A stretch of 64,000 nucleotides of DNA. Source: Maribacter sp. Lineage in GTDB: Bacteria > Bacteroidota > Bacteroidia > Flavobacteriales > Flavobacteriaceae. The notes under the pieces were generated by a model that saw only the letters and a program-made list of their open reading frames with translations, did no database searches and was not told where the DNA came from. Both the position numbers and the translations under genes were made by a program. Below, piece after piece: positions 15,605-24,090 of this stretch; positions within the stretch are counted from its first letter, which is position 1, and each line of letters starts with the position of its first letter. The DNA lies in contig JAHHKH010000254.1 of the NCBI GenBank assembly GCA_018679695.1, forward strand, positions 1 to 64,000, written 5' to 3'.

Positions 15605-16861
15605 ATGGCATATTTATTTACATCAGAATCTGTAAGTGAAGGGCATCCAGACAAGGTGGCCGATCAAATTAGTGATGCATTATTAGATCATTTTTTGGCT
15701 TTTGACCCCGAAAGTAAAGTAGCATGCGAGACCTTGGTCACGACGGGGCAGGTCGTTTTGGCAGGTGAGGTGAAGAGCCATACCTACCTCGATGTTCAAA
15801 ATATTGCCAGACAGGTAATCAATACTATTGGCTATACTAAAGGTGAATACCAATTTAGTGGGGATTCTTGCGGAGTTATTTCGTTGATCCATGAACAATC
15901 CCAAGATATTAACCAAGGAGTTGATAGAGGTTCTAAAGAGGAACAAGGGGCCGGTGACCAGGGAATGATGTTCGGGTATGCTACGAACGAAACTGAAAAT
16001 TATATGCCTTTGGCATTGGATATTTCGCATAGAATATTAATGGTCCTGGCAGAATTAAGAAGGGAAAACAATGAAATACCCTACCTCAGACCCGATGCGA
16101 AGTCTCAGGTGACTATAGAATATTCTGATGAAAATGTTCCACAACGCATAGATACCATTGTGGTTTCCACACAACACGATCCATTCGATGCCGATGATGA
16201 CAAAATGCTAGCCAAGATCAAGAAGGATATCATTTCTATATTAATCCCAAGAGTAGTGGCTGACCTACCCAAAAGTGATCAGGCATTGTTCAATGATCAA
16301 ATAAAATATCATATCAACCCTACTGGGAAATTCGTAATTGGCGGACCTCATGGAGATACTGGTCTAACAGGTAGAAAGATTATTGTTGATACCTATGGGG
16401 GCAAAGGCGCACATGGTGGTGGTGCCTTTAGTGGAAAAGATCCAAGCAAGGTAGATCGTAGTGCTGCCTATGCGGCACGCCATGTAGCCAAGAATCTAGT
16501 TGCGGCAGGAGTTGCAGATGAGATTTTAGTGCAGGTAAGTTATGCGATTGGGGTAGTTGAACCAACCTCGATTTTTGTGAATACCTATGGTACCTCAAAA
16601 ATTGATTATTCCGATGGCGAAATTGCTCAAATCATTTCACAATTATTTGATATGCGCCCATTTGCCATTGAAGAACGTTTAAAATTGAGGAACCCCATCT
16701 ATTTGGAAACCGCAGCTTATGGTCACATGGGCAAAGACCCCAGAAAGGTGACAAAGGTTTTTGAATCGCCCTATAATGGCAGGGTTGAAATGGAATTGGA
16801 ACTTTTTACTTGGGAGAAGTTAGATATGGTCGATGCGGTTAAATCAGCTTTCAAAATGTAA
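15605..16861 (+). CDS. metK: S-adenosylmethionine synthetase
   Basis: A 418-residue enzyme that makes SAM from methionine and ATP. The first signature is SESVSEGHPDKVADQISDA (residues 7-25, with the ATP-binding His). The second is the glycine loop GGKGAHGGGAFSGKDPSKVDRSAAY in the middle, of which GAHGGGAFSGKD is the core. The length is slightly above the usual 380-400 because of short insertions such as DPFDADDDKML. It opens the sulfur/methionine island and is preceded by an extended structured leader. Confidence 0.98.
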   Translation: MAYLFTSESVSEGHPDKVADQISDALLDHFLAFDPESKVACETLVTTGQVVLAGEVKSHTYLDVQNIARQVINTIGYTKGEYQFSGDSCGVISLIHEQSQDINQGVDRGSKEEQGAGDQGMMFGYATNETENYMPLALDISHRILMVLAELRRENNEIPYLRPDAKSQVTIEYSDENVPQRIDTIVVSTQHDPFDADDDKMLAKIKKDIISILIPRVVADLPKSDQALFNDQIKYHINPTGKFVIGGPHGDTGLTGRKIIVDTYGGKGAHGGGAFSGKDPSKVDRSAAYAARHVAKNLVAAGVADEILVQVSYAIGVVEPTSIFVNTYGTSKIDYSDGEIAQIISQLFDMRPFAIEERLKLRNPIYLETAAYGHMGKDPRKVTKVFESPYNGRVEMELELFTWEKLDMVDAVKSAFKM

Positions 16862-16901
16862 TTAGTGCCAAAAAGATTAGGAAAAACCAAAATTGCGGCC
16901 T

Positions 16902-16909
16902 TATATTTG
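16902..16909 (+). promoter_or_regulatory. -7 promoter element for the metY riboswitch transcript
   Basis: TATATTTG matches TAnnTTTG exactly, about 30 bp before the first riboswitch stem. Confidence 0.45.
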
Positions 16910-16939
16910 TCGCTCAAAAGTTCAAACACATATTGAATG

Positions 16940-17045
16940 GTTATCAAGAAAGGTGGAGGGAATAGACCCTATGAAGCCTTAGCAACCCTTTGTATCCCTC
17001 AAAGAAGGTGCTAAATTCTATCACGCCGTTTGTGTGACAGATAAC
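16940..17045 (+). ncRNA. SAM-I (S-box) riboswitch, copy 1
   Basis: P1 is GTTATC (16940-16945) with GATAAC (17040-17045). The conserved S-box core follows: AAGAAAGGTGGAGGGA, the ACCCTATGAA junction, GCAACC, and AAGGTGCTAAATTC with the downstream TATCAC arm. These carry the kink-turn and SAM-binding residues of the family. SAM binding would stabilise P1 and switch off the metY-metX/thrA-metZ transcript. The GATAAC strand of P1 can be drawn into downstream pairings (see the hairpin at 17052-17069). Confidence 0.93.
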
Positions 17046-17051
17046 GAAACG

Positions 17052-17090
17052 AATTGCCTAATGGTAATTGTCTCTTTCTTTTTAACTTTT
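17052..17090 (+). terminator. Putative expression-platform terminator of SAM-I copy 1
   Basis: AATTGCC (17052-17058) pairs with GGTAATT (17063-17069, one G-U pair) around TAAT and is followed by the T-rich stretch TCTCTTTCTTTTT. The bases GACA at 17036-17039 could instead pair with TGTC at 17069-17072, an arrangement that competes with P1. Confidence 0.4.
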
Positions 17091-17169
17091 TGATTATTCC
17101 ATGTTGCCAAAGGTAACATAGGTACCAGTGTTTTGATTTATTTTAGTATTAATTAAAAAAATTAAAATC

Positions 17170-18462
17170 ATGAGTAATCAAAAATTTGCTACCAACGCCC
17201 TTCATGCTGGGCACGATACGAGTGCTAACGGTGGTACCCGAGCGGTGCCAATTTACCAGAGTACCGCATTTGTATTTAACGATTCCGATCATGCGGCCAA
17301 CCTATTTTCACTGGCTGAAACCGGTAATATTTATACTAGGATCAATAATCCTACCAATGATATTTTAGAGCAACGCTTGGCTGCTTTAGAAGGTGGAATT
17401 GCTTCGGTTGTTACTGCTTCGGGCACTGCTGCCATCTCTACTGCACTTCTGGTGCTATTAAAATCAGGGGATCACATTGTAGCCTCGAATAGTTTATATG
17501 GGGGCACCTATAACTTATTGAATGTTACATTACCGAGATTGGGCATCACCACCACATTTGTGAATCCTGAAGACCCAAACAATTTTGGTGCTGCGGTTCA
17601 GGAAAACACAAGAGCCATTTTTGTGGAATCATTGGGGAATCCAAAATTGGATGTATTGGATTTAAAGGCCATATCCGGTCAGGCGAAAGCTGCTAGAGTT
17701 CCTTTTATTGTCGACAATACTGTAGCAACTCCTGCATTATTGAATCCCATTGAGCACGGGGCCAACATTGTCATACATTCATTGACCAAATATATCAACG
17801 GTAATGGTACTGCATTGGGTGGGGCCATTATAGATGCTGGCACCTTTGATTATGGTAATGGCAAATTCCAGGAATTTACCCAACCTTCAGCAGGATATCA
17901 CGGATTGGTGTATCACGAGGTTTTGGGACCAGCTGCTTTTATCGCCAAGGTTCGTATTGAAGGGTTACGGGATCATGGGGCTGCTTTGAGTCCATTCAAT
18001 GCGTTTCAGATTATCCAAGGATTGGAGACCTTGGAAGTACGAATAAAAAAGCACAGTGAAAATGCATTGGCATTGGCACAATGGCTAGAAAGCAGGGACG
18101 AGGTAGTTTGGGTAAATTATCCCGGTTTAAAGTCAAGCAACTATTTTGCGCAGGCCCAAGCCTATTTGCCTAAAGGGCAGAGTGGTATTGTAACATTTGG
18201 TGTAAAAGGAGGCTATGATTCTGCAAAGAAAATAGCCGATAACACTAGGTTATTTTCATTATTGGCAAATATAGGGGATACAAAATCACTGATTATCCAT
18301 CCGGCGAGTACTACACATCAACAGTTGGATGATGCTGCACAAATAGCAACAGGGGTATCAAAAGATCTGATTCGATTATCGGTGGGGTTAGAGAATATTA
18401 AGGACCTTAAGGCCGATTTGGAAGAAGCTTTTGCGACAATAGATAAGTCGGTTTTAATATAA
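17170..18462 (+). CDS. metY: O-acetylhomoserine sulfhydrylase (O-acetylhomoserine aminocarboxypropyltransferase)
   Basis: A 430-residue PLP enzyme that makes homocysteine directly from O-acetylhomoserine and sulfide. It has the Cys/Met-metabolism fold: YTRINNPTNDILEQRLAALEGG, TASGTAA, FVESLGNP, VDNTVATP and the PLP lysine in HSLTKYINGNG at about 206-216. The length of about 430, against 380-400 for cystathionine synthases, and the HSLTKY(I/L) lysine region favour MetY. It is controlled by the SAM-I riboswitch just upstream and is followed by the MetX-containing fusion that makes its substrate. Confidence 0.93.
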   Translation: MSNQKFATNALHAGHDTSANGGTRAVPIYQSTAFVFNDSDHAANLFSLAETGNIYTRINNPTNDILEQRLAALEGGIASVVTASGTAAISTALLVLLKSGDHIVASNSLYGGTYNLLNVTLPRLGITTTFVNPEDPNNFGAAVQENTRAIFVESLGNPKLDVLDLKAISGQAKAARVPFIVDNTVATPALLNPIEHGANIVIHSLTKYINGNGTALGGAIIDAGTFDYGNGKFQEFTQPSAGYHGLVYHEVLGPAAFIAKVRIEGLRDHGAALSPFNAFQIIQGLETLEVRIKKHSENALALAQWLESRDEVVWVNYPGLKSSNYFAQAQAYLPKGQSGIVTFGVKGGYDSAKKIADNTRLFSLLANIGDTKSLIIHPASTTHQQLDDAAQIATGVSKDLIRLSVGLENIKDLKADLEEAFATIDKSVLI

Positions 18463-18521
18463 ATTAATTACGCTCTGGCCGAATTGGCTTAAGGGAGCAT
18501 GTATTATTTAGTACGTTGACG

Positions 18522-21500
18522 ATGTTACATCAACTAGAAATAAAAAACTATAAAACTTTAAGTGGGGTTACACAGGATATTTCTTTGTCCTATCAGCTCT
18601 TTGGGAAACCACTTCATAAAGCTCCCGTTGTTTTGGTGAACCATGCTCTGACTGGCAATTCAAATGTCACTGGTCTCGATGGTTGGTGGTCGGCTCTTGT
18701 TGGTGAGGGCAAATGTATTGACACCAACAAATACACAATCATGGCCTTTAATATTCCTGGAAATGGATATGATGGATTTGAAATTGAAAACTATAAGGAT
18801 TTTGTAGCCGGCGATATTGCCAAGCTCTTTTTGTTAGGAATTAAAGAGTTGAACATTCAAAAACTATTTGCTATAATAGGGGGGTCTTTAGGTGGTGGTA
18901 TTGCCTGGGAAATGGCCGCTTTGGATCCTGCTGTGACAACGCATTTGATTCCGGTTGCCTCTGACTGGAAGTCAACCGACTGGCTTATTGCCAATTGTCA
19001 AATTCAAGAGCAGTTCTTAACGAATTCCAAGCAACCTGTTCATGACGCCCGTATGCACGCTATGTTGTGTTATCGCACCCCTGAATCATTTAAAGAGCGA
19101 TTTAAAAGAAGTACCAACGAAGAACTTCAGATTTTTAATGTTGAAAGTTGGTTGATGCATCATGGTGAAAAATTAAAGGACCGTTTTCAATTATCGGCTT
19201 ATAAATTAATGAACCAATTATTGAAGACCATCGATATTACCCGTAGTGGTGAATCGGCCTTTGTTGATCTTCAGAATAGCGATACGAACATTCATATTAT
19301 TGGTGTTGATTCCGATCTCTTTTTTACGGCTAATGAAAACAAGGAGACCTTTAAGCAATTGGCACAGGCCAAAAGTAACGTGACTTATGGTGAAGTACAG
19401 TCATTACATGGGCACGACGCCTTTTTAATTGAGTTTGAGCAAATGCAAAAACTCCTAAATGGTATTTTCAATACCAATGGAAAGACTGAACGAATAAAAA
19501 TCCTGAAGTTTGGAGGACGCTCATTGAGTAACGGTGAAGGCTTAGGACATGTTTTAGAAATAATTGTAAAGAAGGTCAATGATGGAGAAAATATAGCGGT
19601 GGTCTTGTCAGCCAGGGAAAAGGCTACCGATCAACTCGAGACAATGTTGGAAAAAGCAGCTCGAGGTGAGGATTACTCCGAGGATTTTACGGCTTTCGAG
19701 AATTATCAGACCCATACCTTTAAAAATGTAAATCTTGCCACTGAGTACGAAGCCCTGTTCAAACTCTTCGAAGGGGTTTCATTATTGGGTGATTACAGTG
19801 CGAAAATCAAAGATCAAGTCTTGGCCTTTGGTGAGATTATTTCGGCTAAATTGATTACAAAACTACTTATTGGTAAAGGAATCAATGCCAAATGGATGGA
19901 CTCCCGAAAATTGATAAAAACAGATGATACTTTTGGCGATGCCCATGTAATTGAAGGAGTATCAAAAGAAAATGTGTTACGCGAATTTGCAGATTTAAGC
20001 CATGATGTGGTTCCTATCATTACTGGATTTATTGCCTCGACCATCGAAAATGAAACCACCACCTTGGGCAGAAATGGCAGTAATTATTCAGCTGCTATGT
20101 TGGCCAATTATCTAGACGCCGAGGAATTGCAAAACTATACCCATGTTGATGGAATTTTTACGGCAAATCCCGACTATGTGGCCGAGGCGAAGCGAATATC
20201 GGAACTCTCCTATAGTGAAGCCAATGAATTAGCGAATTTTGGCACAACCATCTTGCATGCCAAGACCATAATTCCATTAATTGAGAAAAATATTCCGTTA
20301 CGAATATTGAACACTTTCAATAGCGATAATGAAGGAACGCTAATCAGTGCCAAATCCAATAAAGAAGGTATAAAATCATTATCGGTTATTGACAATGTGG
20401 CACTGATAAATCTGGAAGGTCGCGGATTACTCGGTAAGGTGGGTGTCGATGCAAGGATATTCAAATCACTGGGAGACAATAATATCAGTGTGAGTATTGT
20501 TTCCCAAGGTTCTTCTGAACGGGGCATTGGTTTGGTTGTAAATGCGAAGAACGCACTTCGGGCAAAAATAGCCCTTGATCGTGAGTTTACCAGTGATTAT
20601 CAATCCAAGGATATCAATAGGATTACGGTCGTCAAGGACGTATCGGTCATTTCAATTGTTGGTCAAGATTTGAGCACCTTTCACAAACCGTACAACTCAT
20701 TGATCAAAAACCAGATTGTACCGCTGCTATTCAATAACACGGTCACCGGAAGGAATGTAAGTTTGGTCGTCAAAAAATCTGATTTGCACAAAGCATTGAA
20801 TGTTATACATGGACAGATTTTCGGCATTAGTAAGAAGGTGAATGTGGCAGTCTTTGGCCACGGTAACGTCGGCGGTACATTGATCGACCAAATTTTGAAA
20901 TCGTCAAAAACCATTGAAAAACGAAAAGGGCTTGATCTCAATGTGTTCGCTTTGGCAAATTCCAAAAAGGTTTTACTGAATGAGAAAGGAATTTCCAAGA
21001 ATTGGAAAACAGCCATAAAGGAAAAAGGCATTGATTATAAAATCTCTGATATTTTTGCCTTCGCCAAAAAACATCATTTTGAGAATCTAATAGCAGTTGA
21101 TAATACGGCAAGTGAGGATTTTGTAGCCCACTATTTTGAATTTGTGGAGAATGGGTTCGATTTGGTTTCCTCCAATAAAATAGCGAATACCCTAGGCTAT
21201 GACTACTACCAATTGTTAAGGGGGGAATTGACCAAATATCAAAAACAATATTTATACGAGACGAATGTTGGTGCTGGTCTACCGTTAATAGATACTATTA
21301 AGTTATTGCACTTGTCTGGCGAAAATATTACGCGTATCAAAGGAGTTTTTTCAGGATCATTAAGTTATATTTTCAATACCTTTTCAGAGGTGAACGCCCC
21401 ATTTACAAGCATTCTCAAAGATGCAATGAACAAAGGTTTTACTGAACCAGATCCTCGGGAGGATTTATCGGGCAACGATGTTGGTAGAAAATTATTGATT

Positions 21501-21908
21501 TTGGCAAGGGAGTTGGATTTAAAGAATGAATTTGCCGATATTGAAATTCAAAATTTGATTCCAGAATTACTGCAAAAAGGATCGATTGAAGATTTTTTAT
21601 CGCATTGGGATATCTTAAATGATAAATTCAATGAACTGAAAAAGAACCAAAAACCTGGTCATGTTTTACGATATGTTGGTGATTTACATGGTGATTTAAG
21701 AAGGGAAAAAGGTAAATTGGATGTAAACTTGATTTCAGTATCAAAAGATAGTGCCTTAGGACAGATTAAGGGTTCTGATTCAATTATAGAGATTTATACC
21801 GAATCATATGGGGAGCATCCTCTTGTAATTCAAGGTGCAGGAGCAGGAGCGGCCGTAACGGCGAGGGGTGTTTTCGGGGATATTCTTAGAATTGCCGAAA
21901 AAGGATAG
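18522..21908 (+). CDS. MetX-like acyltransferase fused to bifunctional aspartokinase/homoserine dehydrogenase
   Basis: This 1128-residue protein starts at the ATG at 18522 (a TTG two codons upstream is less likely). Residues 1-320 are an alpha/beta-hydrolase of the homoserine O-acetyltransferase family: nucleophile Ser in GGSLGGG near 120, acid in VDSDLFF, and His in SLHGHDAFL near 296. Residues about 324-770 are aspartokinase (KFGGRS in place of the usual KFGGTS, then ACT domains), and 772-1128 are homoserine dehydrogenase (VAVFGHGNVGG, TNVGAGLPLIDT). One chain therefore covers the first and third steps from aspartate and the acylation of homoserine. Its position between metY and metZ under a SAM-I riboswitch marks it as the methionine-dedicated isozyme. 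The frame is open throughout. Confidence 0.93.
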   Translation: MLHQLEIKNYKTLSGVTQDISLSYQLFGKPLHKAPVVLVNHALTGNSNVTGLDGWWSALVGEGKCIDTNKYTIMAFNIPGNGYDGFEIENYKDFVAGDIAKLFLLGIKELNIQKLFAIIGGSLGGGIAWEMAALDPAVTTHLIPVASDWKSTDWLIANCQIQEQFLTNSKQPVHDARMHAMLCYRTPESFKERFKRSTNEELQIFNVESWLMHHGEKLKDRFQLSAYKLMNQLLKTIDITRSGESAFVDLQNSDTNIHIIGVDSDLFFTANENKETFKQLAQAKSNVTYGEVQSLHGHDAFLIEFEQMQKLLNGIFNTNGKTERIKILKFGGRSLSNGEGLGHVLEIIVKKVNDGENIAVVLSAREKATDQLETMLEKAARGEDYSEDFTAFENYQTHTFKNVNLATEYEALFKLFEGVSLLGDYSAKIKDQVLAFGEIISAKLITKLLIGKGINAKWMDSRKLIKTDDTFGDAHVIEGVSKENVLREFADLSHDVVPIITGFIASTIENETTTLGRNGSNYSAAMLANYLDAEELQNYTHVDGIFTANPDYVAEAKRISELSYSEANELANFGTTILHAKTIIPLIEKNIPLRILNTFNSDNEGTLISAKSNKEGIKSLSVIDNVALINLEGRGLLGKVGVDARIFKSLGDNNISVSIVSQGSSERGIGLVVNAKNALRAKIALDREFTSDYQSKDINRITVVKDVSVISIVGQDLSTFHKPYNSLIKNQIVPLLFNNTVTGRNVSLVVKKSDLHKALNVIHGQIFGISKKVNVAVFGHGNVGGTLIDQILKSSKTIEKRKGLDLNVFALANSKKVLLNEKGISKNWKTAIKEKGIDYKISDIFAFAKKHHFENLIAVDNTASEDFVAHYFEFVENGFDLVSSNKIANTLGYDYYQLLRGELTKYQKQYLYETNVGAGLPLIDTIKLLHLSGENITRIKGVFSGSLSYIFNTFSEVNAPFTSILKDAMNKGFTEPDPREDLSGNDVGRKLLILARELDLKNEFADIEIQNLIPELLQKGSIEDFLSHWDILNDKFNELKKNQKPGHVLRYVGDLHGDLRREKGKLDVNLISVSKDSALGQIKGSDSIIEIYTESYGEHPLVIQGAGAGAAVTARGVFGDILRIAEKG

Positions 21909-21910
21909 TT

Positions 21911-23080
21911 ATGGGTAAGAAACATAAATTTGAGACTAATGCCATACGAACGCAGATAGAGCGATCCCAATTTTTGGAGCATTCAAGTCCCATTTATCTA
22001 ACATCGAGTTTTGTATTTGAGGATGCAGAGGACATGCGTGCTTCATTTGCCGAGGAAAAAGAAAGGAATATCTATTCAAGATACTCCAATCCAAATTCCT
22101 CCGAATTTATTGATAAGGTATGTAAAATGGAAGGTGCGGAAGATGGTTTTGCCTTTGCCTCTGGTATGGCAGCTGTATTTTCAACCTTTGCTGCCTTATT
22201 ACAAAGCGGGGACCACATACTGTCAGCACGAAGTATTTTTGGTTCTACCCATAGTTTGTTCTTGAATTTCTTCCCAAAATGGAATATTACCCATAGTTAC
22301 TTTAAGATTGACGAATTGGATACCATTGACCAATTGGTAACACCAAATACAAAAATTTTATATGCAGAATCGCCCACCAATCCAGGAGTTGATATCTTGG
22401 ATTTGGAAGAGCTGGGTAAATTTGCCAAAAGGCATAACTTAATATTTATTGTCGATAATTGTTTTGCATCGCCCTATCTGCAGCAGCCAATTAAATTTGG
22501 GGCGGACTTGGTCATTCATTCCGGAACCAAATTAATGGACGGCCAGGGAAGAGTACTTGCAGGAATTACCGTTGGGAGTGTCGAATTAATAGATAAGATT
22601 TACCGCTTCTCCCGTATAACGGGGCCGTCACTTTCACCTTTTAACGCATGGCTTTTGTCAAAAAGTTTGGAAACATTGGCAATTCGGGTCGATAGGCATT
22701 GTGGGAATGCATTAAAGGTCGCGAAGTTTTTAGAACAACATAAAAAAGTGAATTGGGTAAAATATCCTTTTTTGAAATCGCATCCTAACTATGAACTTGC
22801 CAAAAAGCAGATGAAAGCTGGTGGATGTGTTGTGGCTTTCGAATTAGAAGGAGGACTTGAAGCTGGCCGAAGATTTTTCGATACTATTGGGTTATTGTCC
22901 TTATCCGCTAATTTAGGGGATTCAAGAAGTATAGTAACCCATCCTGCATCAACTACCCATAGTAAGCTCTCAAATGAAGAAAGAAATTCTGTGGGTATTA
23001 CCAACGGTACAGTAAGAATATCAGTAGGATTGGAGCATATTGATGATATTTTAGACGATATCGCACAGGCTTTAAAGTAG
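21911..23080 (+). CDS. Trans-sulfuration family PLP enzyme (MetZ / cystathionine gamma-synthase-like)
   Basis: A 389-residue PLP enzyme whose ATG is two bases after the fusion gene stop. It has YSRYSNPNSSEF, ASGMAAV, YAESPTNPGVDI, IVDNCFASPYLQ and the PLP lysine in HSGTKLMDGQGR at about 200-211. The sequence is closest in pattern to O-succinylhomoserine sulfhydrylase (MetZ), which also accepts acetyl esters in some bacteria; cystathionine gamma-synthase cannot be excluded. It is a second homocysteine-forming enzyme in the same transcript as MetY, so the two may differ in sulfur donor. Confidence 0.88.
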   Translation: MGKKHKFETNAIRTQIERSQFLEHSSPIYLTSSFVFEDAEDMRASFAEEKERNIYSRYSNPNSSEFIDKVCKMEGAEDGFAFASGMAAVFSTFAALLQSGDHILSARSIFGSTHSLFLNFFPKWNITHSYFKIDELDTIDQLVTPNTKILYAESPTNPGVDILDLEELGKFAKRHNLIFIVDNCFASPYLQQPIKFGADLVIHSGTKLMDGQGRVLAGITVGSVELIDKIYRFSRITGPSLSPFNAWLLSKSLETLAIRVDRHCGNALKVAKFLEQHKKVNWVKYPFLKSHPNYELAKKQMKAGGCVVAFELEGGLEAGRRFFDTIGLLSLSANLGDSRSIVTHPASTTHSKLSNEERNSVGITNGTVRISVGLEHIDDILDDIAQALK

Positions 23081-23125
23081 TAGTATTCGGCATAACTAAA
23101 GGCGCAACTATCTAATGTACGTACT

Positions 23126-23154
23126 TTTGAAAATGTTAAATTTCCCTATCTTCG
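23126..23154 (+). promoter_or_regulatory. Promoter for the Rrf2 regulator, predicts a leaderless mRNA
   Basis: TTTG at 23126-23129 and TATCTTCG at 23147-23154 are 17 bp apart. The ATG begins at 23159, only four bases past the -7 box, so transcription would start at or next to the start codon. Confidence 0.55.
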
Positions 23155-23158
23155 CTAC

Positions 23159-23569
23159 ATGCTCTCCAAAAAGACAAAATACGGCTTAAAGGCGCTTGCA
23201 TTTTTGGCTTCCCAAAATGATAGGAAACCAGTACAGATTGCAGAGATTGCAAGGCATGAGAATATTTCGCAAAAATTTTTGGAAAGTATTCTTTTGAACT
23301 TGCGCAAGACCGGACTTCTTGGATCTAAAAAGGGGAAGGGTGGAGGATACTATCTTATAAAGGAACCCAAAGAAATTCTTATGACCGATGTTATGCGCAT
23401 TCTCGAAGGTCCTATCGCAATGGTACCTTGTGTAAGCTTGAATTTCTATGAAAAATGTGATGATTGCCCCGATGAAAATGCATGTGCCGTACATAAGTTA
23501 ATGCTTCAAGTTAGAGATAGCGCACTGGCAATTTATCGTAATAATACCTTAGCCGATTTGATCAAGTAA
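23159..23569 (+). CDS. Rrf2-family transcriptional regulator with four-cysteine cluster motif
   Basis: A 136-residue winged-helix regulator. The start MLSKKTKYGLKAL, the recognition region NISQKFLESILLNLRKTGLLGSKKGKGGGY, and the wing are standard for Rrf2/IscR/CymR proteins. The C-terminal part carries four cysteines as C-X8-C-X2-C-X5-C (PCVSLNFYEKCDDCPDENAC), which suggests an iron-sulfur or redox sensor. It stands directly before the sulfate-assimilation genes, and CymR-type relatives control cysteine metabolism, so a role as the local sulfur regulator is likely (inference). Candidate operators are listed at 23680, 23760 and 27039. Confidence 0.9.
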   Translation: MLSKKTKYGLKALAFLASQNDRKPVQIAEIARHENISQKFLESILLNLRKTGLLGSKKGKGGGYYLIKEPKEILMTDVMRILEGPIAMVPCVSLNFYEKCDDCPDENACAVHKLMLQVRDSALAIYRNNTLADLIK

Positions 23570-23679
23570 ACCTTAGGATTCCAAATAATTGGGTCACAGG
23601 GGCCAATATCCCGTAAATCTGCATTAAATGGGTTGGAAATCCTATAATATTTCAATGATAGACTGGTTTTGTTATAAAT

Positions 23680-23694
23680 CTATTAAATCAATAG
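23680..23694. promoter_or_regulatory. Candidate Rrf2 operator A
   Basis: CTATT-AAATC-AATAG is a perfect inverted repeat with five-base arms and five-base spacer, inside a wider partial symmetry TATAA...TTATA. The same 13-base core recurs exactly 80 bp downstream. Confidence 0.5.
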
Positions 23695-23745
23695 GTTATA
23701 TATAATATTTATTAAAATTTAACGTGGTGGTATTGTTAATAATTC

Positions 23746-23753
23746 TATTTTTG
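23746..23753 (+). promoter_or_regulatory. -7 promoter element for the DUF2061-cysHDN genes
   Basis: TATTTTTG matches TAnnTTTG exactly; transcription would start near 23757, immediately before operator B. Confidence 0.5.
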
Positions 23754-23759
23754 CTTTCT

Positions 23760-23774
23760 CTATTAAATCCATAG
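23760..23774. promoter_or_regulatory. Candidate Rrf2 operator B
   Basis: CTATT-AAATC-CATAG repeats operator A with one change in the right arm. It sits at about +3 to +17 of the predicted transcript, where a bound repressor would block initiation or elongation. Confidence 0.5.
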
Positions 23775-23799
23775 GGTAAAAGAATTTAATTTATTTCTA

Positions 23800-24063
23800 A
23801 TGTTGACAGACCAACTTATTTTAAATAAAAAGCAAACAAGAAGTGATTATAGTACCAATAAAAAGTCGGAAAAACCCATACGTAGCGTAGCAAAGGCATT
23901 AAGTTGGAGGGTGGTGGGTACCTTGGATACCTTACTAATATCCTATTTACTCACAGGCAAAATTACCATAGCTGCTTCTATTGCTTCTATCGATTTTTTA
24001 ACCAAAATGGTTTTGTATTTTTTCCACGAAAGACTTTGGAATTTGGTTAGCTGGGGAAAATAG
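23800..24063 (+). CDS. DUF2061 domain membrane protein
   Basis: An 87-residue protein. A polar N-terminus of about 30 residues is followed by the DUF2061 domain: RSVAKALSWRVVGTLDTLLISYLLTG, then two hydrophobic segments (about 43-58 and 60-76) and the closing YFFHERLWNLVSWGK. It is the first gene of the sulfate-reduction transcript and is spaced 27 bp before cysH. The function of DUF2061 is not known; its position with cysH/D/N suggests a small membrane factor for sulfate or sulfite handling (inference). Confidence 0.85.
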   Translation: MLTDQLILNKKQTRSDYSTNKKSEKPIRSVAKALSWRVVGTLDTLLISYLLTGKITIAASIASIDFLTKMVLYFFHERLWNLVSWGK

Positions 24064-24090
24064 ATAAGTACCAATTATAATACTGGAAAG

